Assembly: GCA_964530225.1 (NCBI GenBank)
Contig: CAZHBA010000109.1
Location: forward strand, 1-21,217
Source of the DNA: CAZHBA01 sp964530225
GTDB lineage: Bacteria; Pseudomonadota; Alphaproteobacteria; UBA6615
Length of the DNA: 21,217 bases
Reading direction: 5' to 3'
Part shown: positions 15,625-21,217 of the stretch, one piece after another
Position numbering within the stretch: the stretch's first letter is position 1
Layout of the letters: every line of letters begins with the position of its first letter
Position numbers and translations under genes: made by a program
Notes under the pieces: generated by a model
What the model saw: only the letters and a program-made list of their open reading frames with translations
The model's database searches: none
Told to the model about the DNA's origin: nothing

Positions 15625-15915
15625 TCAGCCCGTCAAGTAAATATGAATTGCTGGGCAAGCTGTTTGCGATACCGCTGGCAGTTGCACGCCAGCCAATGAT
15701 GACATTGGTGCCCAAATCTCAGAGGCCGCCGGGACGTTGAGCGACAGGATCATCGTCTCGATGCCGTGCCGGTCCATCAGTTCGATGCGTCGGCCATGAA
15801 CGTCGAGCAGGCAGCTTTTCAGTTCGGCCCATACGTCTTCGCCCAGATAACCGGCCGAATCCATCAACGCATCATCTATGGCAAAATGTTCTTCAAGTGC
15901 GATCTTACCGTCCAT
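15625..15915 (-). pseudogene. Truncated amidohydrolase (ACMSD / resorcylate decarboxylase type)
   Basis: The first 75 or so residues match the N-terminus of the metal-dependent amidohydrolase/decarboxylase family that includes gamma-resorcylate and 2,3-dihydroxybenzoate decarboxylases: MDGKIALEEHF (with the EEH metal-site start), DSAGYLGEDVWAEL, LDVHGRRIELMDRHGIETM, ILSLNVPA. After that the similarity ends and the frame runs out at about 96 codons, whereas the family has roughly 320-340. No continuation is found in any frame before the LLM gene. The product would lack the catalytic His and Asp residues of the barrel and cannot be active. The ATG at 15915 is the natural start. It is divergent from the MFS gene. 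Confidence 0.8.
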
Positions 15916-15960
15916 AGTGCAATGCTACGAGAGCCTCCCTAATCGTTGCTGATCTGCAGC

Positions 15961-15980
15961 CAGCGTAGTCTGTAACGCTG
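15961..15980. other. Inverted repeat between the amidohydrolase remnant and the MFS gene
   Basis: CAGCG (15961-15965) and CGCTG (15976-15980) flank 10 bases; GTAG (15965-15968) and CTAC (15981-15984) form an overlapping alternative dyad. A position in a 167-base divergent promoter region would suit an operator. The dyad is short and the call weak. Confidence 0.25.
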
Positions 15981-16082
15981 CTACAGAGAAATCTGAACAA
16001 ACCATGGTACTTGTGGTAATCGGTTACGCTCCCTATCTCTGTGGCCGGGGCGCATCACAGTGTTGTCGGGGGCAGAAAGTAA

Positions 16083-17348
16083 ATGAACGACCGCTCTGTT
16101 GACGGCGTCGAACATTTCGAAGAGCGGCCCTATGGTTGGGTAATTGTGGCCATTGCCACCATGTGCCTGGCGTTCGCCTTCGGCACCAACGTCACGGTGC
16201 CAGTGTTGGTCAAACCCTTCGAGCAAGACTTCGGCTGGAACCGGGCGGCGATCGCGATGGCCTATACGGCGCTGACCATCGGCGCCGCTGCTGGCGGGCT
16301 GTTCTGGGGTAGCCTGTCGGACAAGATCGGGGCGAAGCGCATCATCTTTTTTGGCGTGGTCATGATGTCGGGTGCGTTAATTTTTGTCGGCCACCAAGAC
16401 CGGCTGTGGATGATTTACCTGCTTTATTTTGTCATCGGTGGATTTGGCTTTGCCTGTATTTTCACACCTTTATTAGCTTTGGTGGGATTATGGTTCAACC
16501 GCCGCAAAGGTCTGGCCATCGGCATCGTTACCGCCGGCGGCGCTATCGGCCAGGGTATTGCTCCGATTGTCTTTCAGGCGATGATCTCAGCCTACAACTG
16601 GCGCGACGCGATCGCATATTTAGGCATTGGCTATCTCGCCATAATACTCCCGCTTTTATTGTTACTGCGCCCGCCGCCTGTGCTGGTGACATCCGCAGCT
16701 AAAGTAAGCCGCTCCGACACTAACCTGTGGGGTTTATCCCACCGCATCACTATTCCCTGGCTGGGCCTCGCCGGAATATTTTGCTGTATCTGCATGGTTG
16801 CACCAATCATTCATCTGGTTCCACTCGGGATCGGACTTAGCCTGTCGCCTGAAACAGCGGTCAGTCTACTAACCACGTTGTGGATAAGTGCATTCTTCGG
16901 GCGTCTGTTTTTTGGGGCTCTAGCAGACCGCGTCGGCGCTTTGTACACATATTTTGCCGCCTCATTTGTGCAGACCGCGATGGTGTTCTGGTTTACCCAA
17001 ACACAATCGCTCTTTGTGCTGTACGTGTTATCTGCTGTATTCGGCTTCGGATTCGCCGGGGTCATGACCAGCCTGTTGATCTGCGCCCGCGAGGCGGCGC
17101 CCTTGCGCATTACCGGATTCGCCACTTCCGTCGTCGTAACGACTGGCTGGATTGGCATGGGAATCGGTAGTTACCAGGGTGGCTACTTCTTCGATCTTAC
17201 CGGCGATTACGCCTGGTCGTATGGAATTGCCGCCTTCAGCGGAATCATCAATCTAGCGATTGTTCTCTGCCTGATCTGGTACCGCTATAGCCGCACCGGC
17301 GGCTTCAATTCAGTCCGCCTGCTACCGGGCGAAGCACTGAAACTCTAA
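16083..17348 (+). CDS. MFS transporter (monocarboxylate/oxalate-formate-antiporter-like)
   Basis: A 421-residue polytopic inner-membrane protein with twelve predicted helices. It begins with a short polar tail and YGWVIVAIATMCLAF, then VTVPVLVKPFEQDFGWNR, the typical entry of this MFS subgroup. The MFS motif A is GSLSDKIGAKR (76-86) between helices 2 and 3, with a second copy, GALADRVG, between helices 8 and 9. The helix-5 region has GLAIGIVTAGGAIGQG. Subgroup members carry mono- and dicarboxylates or aromatic acids; the substrate here is unknown, but the adjacent decarboxylase remnant and flavin monooxygenase make an organic acid plausible. ATG at 16083 with a weak purine-rich site upstream. 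It is intact although its neighbour on the left is broken. The central part is noticeably richer in A+T than the flanking backbone genes. Confidence 0.9.
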   Translation: MNDRSVDGVEHFEERPYGWVIVAIATMCLAFAFGTNVTVPVLVKPFEQDFGWNRAAIAMAYTALTIGAAAGGLFWGSLSDKIGAKRIIFFGVVMMSGALIFVGHQDRLWMIYLLYFVIGGFGFACIFTPLLALVGLWFNRRKGLAIGIVTAGGAIGQGIAPIVFQAMISAYNWRDAIAYLGIGYLAIILPLLLLLRPPPVLVTSAAKVSRSDTNLWGLSHRITIPWLGLAGIFCCICMVAPIIHLVPLGIGLSLSPETAVSLLTTLWISAFFGRLFFGALADRVGALYTYFAASFVQTAMVFWFTQTQSLFVLYVLSAVFGFGFAGVMTSLLICAREAAPLRITGFATSVVVTTGWIGMGIGSYQGGYFFDLTGDYAWSYGIAAFSGIINLAIVLCLIWYRYSRTGGFNSVRLLPGEALKL

Positions 17349-17436
17349 GTCAGCTTGACGCCGGGCACCTTGAGGGCCATAGGAAGGCGTGCGCAGGCCG
17401 TGCGCATTACGCTTTTACGGAAGGTACCCGAGCTCA

Positions 17437-18834
17437 ATGACGGTCGTTACCCGCTTTGCGCCCTCGCCTACCGGTTATTTGCACATCGGCGGCGTCCGTA
17501 CGGCATTGTTTAACTGGCTCTATGCCCGCCATCATGGCGGCGAGTACCGCCTGCGCATCGAAGACACCGACCGTAAGCGGTCGACCGAAGATGCGGTCGA
17601 GAAGATATTTAGCGGGCTCGAATGGCTGGGGCTCAATCACGATGGCGAGCCGGTTTTTCAATCCAAGAATGTGGCCCGCCACAAAGAGATCGCTGAACAA
17701 TTGCTCGCCGACGGCAAGGCCTACCGCTGCTATTGCTCGCTTGATGAGCTGACCGAGATGCGCGAGGCGGCGCGCGCCGAAGGCCGCACCCGTCTCTACG
17801 ACCGGCGCTGGCGCGACCACGCCGACGCACCAGACGGCATTGCGCCCGCCGTACGGATGAAGATGCCGGTTGAGGGCGACACCGTGATCACCGACCTGAT
17901 CCAGGGCGAAGTGAGAGTCGTCAACGACAATCTGGACGATTTCATTATTCTGCGTCCCGACGGCACGCCCACATACATGCTCGCGGTCGTCGTCGACGAT
18001 CACGATATGGGAGTGACACATATCATCCGCGGAGACGATCATTTGAACAATGCATTTCGACAGCATCAGGTCTACGAAGCGCTTGGGTGGGATGTGCCGG
18101 CGTTTGCCCATATGTCGCTGCTACACGGCAGCGATGGCGGCAAACTGTCGAAGCGCCACGGCGCGTTGGGGGTCGAGGCCTATAAGGAAATGGGTATCCT
18201 ACCGGAGGCGATGTGCAATTACCTACTGCGCCTGGGCTGGTCGCACGGCGACGACGAGATAATTTCGACCGAACAAGCCATCGAATGGTTTGACTTACCG
18301 GAAGTCGGGCGCGCACCGTCCCGCTTCGATAAGGAAAAACTGACCAGCCTGAATGGTCATTACATCCGTGAAAGCGATGACGGCGAGTTGGTCTTAGAAA
18401 TTCTGCCCAGTATCGAACAGTTACTAAGCTCGCCAGTAACGAACGCCGCCAAAACTCGCCTGCAGGCGGGAATAGGAGAACTCAAGCAGCGAGCGAAAGA
18501 CCTTAACGAACTGGCTGAAAATTCATTATTTTATTGCCGTGATATACCACTTCCTATCACCGATAAGGCGGCAAAATTACTCGATGCCGCGGCATTGGAA
18601 AATTTGACAAGTCTGGCTATTTCGCTGGAAAGTATTAATCCTTGGAATAATGAGGCTCTGGAAGCGGGCGTTCGCGAATTTGTCGAGACAAACGGCCTAA
18701 AATTAGGTCAAATTACCCAGCCGTTGCGCGCCACGCTCACCGGATCCTCCGTTTCGCCAGGTATTTTCGAGGTGATGGCGGTACTTGGACGGGATGAAGC
18801 ACTGGCACGGATACGAGCCGCTGGTAAGCTCTGA
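17437..18834 (+). CDS. gltX: Glutamyl-tRNA synthetase
   Basis: Charges tRNA-Glu (and possibly tRNA-Gln for later amidation) in the cytosol; class I synthetase. The ATG at 17437 gives the family start (TVVTRFAPSPTGYLHIGG) and a 465-residue product; an upstream in-frame ATG at 17389 would add 16 unconserved residues and is rejected. The HIGH motif is HIGG (16-19), the KMSKS motif is KLSKR (236-240). RIEDTD (40-45) and the CYCS segment (98-101) are present. The C-terminal anticodon-binding domain ends with LRATLTGSSVSPGIFEVM. GGAAGG lies 12 bases upstream. The last third (about 18400-18720) falls to roughly 40-48% GC by hand count, against well over 55% in the first two thirds, with AT-rich codons. 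It is followed by gltA in the same direction. Confidence 0.96.
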   Translation: MTVVTRFAPSPTGYLHIGGVRTALFNWLYARHHGGEYRLRIEDTDRKRSTEDAVEKIFSGLEWLGLNHDGEPVFQSKNVARHKEIAEQLLADGKAYRCYCSLDELTEMREAARAEGRTRLYDRRWRDHADAPDGIAPAVRMKMPVEGDTVITDLIQGEVRVVNDNLDDFIILRPDGTPTYMLAVVVDDHDMGVTHIIRGDDHLNNAFRQHQVYEALGWDVPAFAHMSLLHGSDGGKLSKRHGALGVEAYKEMGILPEAMCNYLLRLGWSHGDDEIISTEQAIEWFDLPEVGRAPSRFDKEKLTSLNGHYIRESDDGELVLEILPSIEQLLSSPVTNAAKTRLQAGIGELKQRAKDLNELAENSLFYCRDIPLPITDKAAKLLDAAALENLTSLAISLESINPWNNEALEAGVREFVETNGLKLGQITQPLRATLTGSSVSPGIFEVMAVLGRDEALARIRAAGKL

Positions 18835-18838
18835 CGCG

Positions 18839-18847
18839 TGATACAAT
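18839..18847 (+). promoter_or_regulatory. Candidate extended -10 promoter for gltA
   Basis: TGA-TACAAT fits the extended -10 consensus with one mismatch and lies just after the gltX stop, 132 bases before the gltA start. No clear -35 is seen, which extended -10 promoters tolerate. Confidence 0.45.
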
Positions 18848-18867
18848 TTTATTTAAAGGACGTGGGT

Positions 18868-18897
18868 ATGATTGCCCTTCCGGTGAGCGGCAATTAG
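18868..18897 (+). CDS. Possible 9-codon leader peptide upstream of gltA
   Basis: A mini-ORF, ATG to TAG, encodes MIALPVSGN. AAAGGA (18855-18860) lies seven bases before its ATG, a better ribosome site than that of gltA itself. Inside it ATTGCC (18871-18876) and GGCAAT (18889-18894) can form a 6-bp stem, so translation of the leader would alter the folding of the message. No codon bias hints at a particular attenuating amino acid. It may be chance. Confidence 0.3.
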   Translation: MIALPVSGN

Positions 18898-18978
18898 AGT
18901 GCACCGCAACATAATTCGAATGACTTAAGCCCGCCATAAGCTGAAATTAAGCGTTGGCATATTGGGGATATGAGAGAC

Positions 18979-20286
18979 ATGAGCGACACGAAATCTGGGG
19001 ACACCGTTACCGTCAAGGTCAACAGCACCGGCGAGACCATCGAGTTGCCGATCCTTGATGGCGCCGAGGGTCCACGGGTGATCGATGTGCGCCAACTCTA
19101 TGCCAAGACCGGCATGTTCACCTACGATCCCAGTTACACCTCGACCGCGAGTTGCGATTCCTCGATCACCTATATCGACGGCGAAGAAGGCATCCTGCGC
19201 CACGGCGGCTACTCCATCGAAGACCTGGCCGAGAAGAGCTCGTTCCTGGAGGTCTGCTACCTGTTGCTCTACGGCGAACTACCGGCAGCGCCACAACTGG
19301 AGGAGTTCGAACACACCATCACCTACCACACGATGGTCCATGAACAGCTGCAGTATCTCTACCGTGGTTTCCGCCGCGACGCCCACCCGATGGCGATCAT
19401 GATTGGCGTGGTTGGCGCGATGTCCGCCTTCTACCATGACTCTACCGATATCTCGGACCCCCAGCAACGCCTTATCGCTTCCCACCGCCTGATCGCCAAA
19501 ATGCCGACGATGGCAGCGATGGCGTACAAATATTCGAGCGGTCAGCCATTTATGTATCCGCGCAACGATATGAAGTACGCGGAAAATTTCCTTCATATGA
19601 CCTTTGGTGTTCCGGCCGAGGACTACGAGGCAAGCCCAGCGATCGCGCGTGCGTTGGACCGGATATTCATCCTCCACGCCGACCACGAACAAAACGCCTC
19701 GACATCGACCGTACGCCTGGCCGGCTCGTCGGGTGCCAACCCGTTTGCCTGTATTGCCGCCGGTATCGCTACATTGTGGGGACCGGCCCATGGCGGTGCC
19801 AACCAGGCGGTGCTGGAAATGCTCGAGGAAATCGGCAGCAAGGAGCGTATTCCGAAATTTCTCGAACGCGCAAAGGACAAGGACGATCCGTTCCGTCTGA
19901 TGGGCTTCGGTCACCGCGTGTATAAAAACTACGATCCGCGCGCCGGGGTGCTTAAACAATCGACCTACGACGTTCTAGAGGAAGTTGGTATAACAAACCC
20001 GCTGCTGGAGCTAGCGATGGAGTTGGAGAGAATTGCGCTGGAAGACGATTATTTCGTCGAGCGTAAGCTTTTCCCCAATGTGGATTTTTATTCGGGTATC
20101 ATCCTTAGCGCTATCGGTTTTCCCACCAGCATGTTCACCGTCCTATTCGCAATGGCGCGCACGGTTGGCTGGATCGCCCAGTGGAAAGAGATGATCGAAG
20201 ACCCGGGTCAGCGCATCGGCCGGCCACGGCAACTGTATAAAGGTTACGGCACGCGCGAATTTGTCCCTATCGGCAAAAGGTCTTAG
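18979..20286 (+). CDS. gltA: Citrate synthase (type I/II, hexameric bacterial form)
   Basis: Condenses acetyl-CoA and oxaloacetate to citrate, the entry to the TCA cycle. The 435-residue product matches the Gram-negative form. Catalytic residues are His271 in GPAHGGAN, His312 in GFGHRVYK and Asp369 in FPNVDFYSG, each seven positions beyond the E. coli numbers. The N-terminal beta-rich domain typical of NADH-sensitive enzymes is present (DTVTVKVN through VRQLYAKTGMFTYDPSY). The start at 18979 gives the usual MSDTK-like beginning with GGGGAT at about 10 bases; an in-frame ATG at 18970 adds three residues and has the G-run too close. It sits after gltX, with a likely own promoter and a possible leader ORF. 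A GTG-started membrane micro-protein follows six bases later. Confidence 0.96.
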   Translation: MSDTKSGDTVTVKVNSTGETIELPILDGAEGPRVIDVRQLYAKTGMFTYDPSYTSTASCDSSITYIDGEEGILRHGGYSIEDLAEKSSFLEVCYLLLYGELPAAPQLEEFEHTITYHTMVHEQLQYLYRGFRRDAHPMAIMIGVVGAMSAFYHDSTDISDPQQRLIASHRLIAKMPTMAAMAYKYSSGQPFMYPRNDMKYAENFLHMTFGVPAEDYEASPAIARALDRIFILHADHEQNASTSTVRLAGSSGANPFACIAAGIATLWGPAHGGANQAVLEMLEEIGSKERIPKFLERAKDKDDPFRLMGFGHRVYKNYDPRAGVLKQSTYDVLEEVGITNPLLELAMELERIALEDDYFVERKLFPNVDFYSGIILSAIGFPTSMFTVLFAMARTVGWIAQWKEMIEDPGQRIGRPRQLYKGYGTREFVPIGKRS

Positions 20287-20292
20287 CATAAC

Positions 20293-20508
20293 GTGAACGA
20301 CTGGGCCGAGGACGACCAAGAACCGGTCGAACCGCCGGCAGACAAAGAGCCAACTAATTTAGGCAATATTCCTCTGGCCGACCGCTGGGTGCCGCTGGTT
20401 GGGAACCCAGACAAACCGGCCCTAGTGCCCCCAAAACTTGCGCAACGCCTCCTGGCATCGGTCTTGTGTCTGATCGTGTTGGCGCTGTTTTTGTGGGCGA
20501 TTTCGTGA
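20293..20508 (+). CDS. Small single-helix membrane protein, unknown function
   Basis: A 71-residue product with a GTG start six bases after the gltA stop; AAAGG lies about 11 bases upstream, within the end of gltA. The N-terminal two thirds are acidic and proline-rich (DDQEPVEPPADKEP, PLADRWVPLVGNPDKPALVPP); the C-terminus is one strongly hydrophobic helix at about residues 50-69 (ASVLCLIVLALFLWAIS), with no cytoplasmic residues after it. This is the layout of a tail-anchored protein, with the polar part presumably in the cytosol. I do not recognise a family. Tight spacing suggests co-transcription with gltA. It has normal codon use for the region, which supports a real gene. Confidence 0.6.
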   Translation: MNDWAEDDQEPVEPPADKEPTNLGNIPLADRWVPLVGNPDKPALVPPKLAQRLLASVLCLIVLALFLWAIS

Positions 20509-20517
20509 CGGGCCACC

Positions 20518-21009
20518 TTAATCGTCGAAGGAAGACCCGTCCTTGCGGATGAAGTTGGGACGCCGGTCCCGCACCGCATTAGCCATGTCGATATCAGGGT
20601 AGGTCACGTCCTCGTTTTGCGGCCGATCGCCAACCTCGAGGTACCAAATATCCGCGCGGGTGCGATTGACCACCTGGTGACCATTCGGGTTGCCGGCCGG
20701 GAACCCTGCGGCCATACCCTGCCCCAGCTCGGTCTCGCCCTCGTCGCTGACCAGCGTCGCCGTACCAGAAACAACATAGATAAACTCGTCCTGTTCGGTG
20801 TGCCAATGGCGTGCTGACGACGCAGCGCCAGGTTCGACGCGGACCAGATTAACACCGTAATTGCTAAGGCCGATGGCAGGCGACAAGCGGTGACGATGAC
20901 GACCTTCAACGATTTTGTCATACGGCGGCGGATAAAGTGACTCGCTATCAGGCTCAATAGCCTTGGGATCAACAATCAATTCCTCAATAAATTTTTTTGC
21001 GGATGTCAT
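20518..21009 (-). CDS. Single-domain cupin protein
   Basis: A 163-residue protein with one small beta-barrel cupin domain. Motif 1 is complete: HWHTEQDEFIYVVSG with ligands His68, His70 and Glu75; motif 2 is FPAGNPNGH with His111, so a metal can be bound. The N-terminal DSESLYPPPYDKIVEGRHRHRL and the C-terminal VTYPDIDM resemble cupins annotated as possible mannose-6-phosphate-isomerase-like or auxin-binding-like proteins of unknown role. ATG at 21009 with AAGG about 8 bases upstream. Ten bases separate it from the stop of gloA on the same strand, so the two are likely one operon; a role near aldehyde detoxification is conceivable but not shown. The gene ends nine bases after the convergent micro-protein gene. 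Confidence 0.92.
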   Translation of the reverse strand: MTSAKKFIEELIVDPKAIEPDSESLYPPPYDKIVEGRHRHRLSPAIGLSNYGVNLVRVEPGAASSARHWHTEQDEFIYVVSGTATLVSDEGETELGQGMAAGFPAGNPNGHQVVNRTRADIWYLEVGDRPQNEDVTYPDIDMANAVRDRRPNFIRKDGSSFDD

Positions 21010-21019
21010 CGTGGAACCC

Positions 21020-21217
21020 TTATTTTTGTTCGATGAGTTCGATCTTGTAGCCGTCGGGGTCTTCGAGAAAGGCGATCACCGTCGTACCGTGCTTCATCGG
21101 CCCCGGCGGGCGGGTAATATTGACGCCTTCCGCCGCCAGCACATCGCAGGTTGCGTAAATATCGGGCACGCCAACCGCCAGATGACCGAACCCGTTACCA
21201 TGGGTATAGGGCCCATC
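21020..21217 (-). CDS. gloA: Lactoylglutathione lyase (glyoxalase I), C-terminal part
   Basis: Converts the methylglyoxal-glutathione hemithioacetal to S-lactoylglutathione; Ni- or Zn-dependent VOC dimer. Only the last 65 codons are in the window. They contain the ligand His in NGFGHLAVGVPD, the substrate region RPPGPMKHGTTVIAFLEDPDG and the ligand Glu in YKIELIEQ, then TAA at 21020-21022, the normal C-terminus for the family. The start lies beyond the right edge. Upstream partner of the cupin gene, ten bases apart. Confidence 0.93.
   Translation of the reverse strand, partial: DGPYTHGNGFGHLAVGVPDIYATCDVLAAEGVNITRPPGPMKHGTTVIAFLEDPDGYKIELIEQK

Noticed and set aside
1..21217. CRISPR arrays, insertion sequences, tRNA or rRNA genes, phage genes, toxin-antitoxin or defence systems
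   Set aside because: No regularly spaced repeats, transposase or integrase motifs, cloverleaf-like sequences or such proteins were seen on either strand by reading.

Overview
The window reads as the chromosome of an alphaproteobacterium, probably Rhodospirillales-like. The evidence is the gene order tpiA-secG-pyrG, the block ppiD-trpE / trpG-trpD-trpC-moaC-moeA-lexA followed by gltX-gltA, a LexA site of the alphaproteobacterial GAAC-N7-GAAC type, and moderately high GC. This is inferred from gene content and synteny recalled from memory; no database search was possible.

Layout. Positions 1-1944 (minus strand) carry tpiA, secG with its terminator, and the 5' part of pyrG, which runs off the left edge. 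A divergent intergenic region separates tpiA from ppiD (plus strand, 2143), whose stop codon overlaps the start of trpE. After trpE there is a candidate terminator, then a decayed minus-strand gene for a divergent polysaccharide deacetylase (5759-6706) that separates trpE from trpGDC. trpG, trpD, trpC and moaC overlap by 4, 4 and 1 bases and moeA follows after 10, so anthranilate/indole-glycerol-phosphate synthesis and molybdenum-cofactor synthesis are co-transcribed. lexA has its own promoter with one perfect and one near-perfect SOS box.

From 12009 to about 17400 the conserved backbone is interrupted by an accessory segment. It holds 422 bp with no intact gene, an SDR dehydrogenase, a VIT/CCC1-type metal transporter with a TTG start, a broken VOC (extradiol-dioxygenase-like) gene, an intact luciferase-like flavin monooxygenase, a truncated amidohydrolase (resorcylate/dihydroxybenzoate decarboxylase type) and an MFS transporter. 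The enzyme families suggest a former aromatic or terpenoid catabolic locus that is being lost; that is an inference. gltX and gltA then resume the backbone. gltA has a good extended -10 promoter and a possible 9-codon leader ORF. A small single-helix membrane protein, a cupin and the 3' end of gloA close the window.

How it fits together: most genes are core metabolism (glycolysis, CTP, tryptophan, Moco, TCA entry, Glu-tRNA) plus export, envelope folding and the SOS regulator. The most notable points are three independently decayed minus-strand genes, the split trp genes, the paired LexA boxes, the possible gltA leader peptide and a base-composition shift inside gltX. I found no CRISPR array, insertion sequence, phage gene, tRNA or rRNA, and nothing that I can defend as a previously undescribed multi-gene system.
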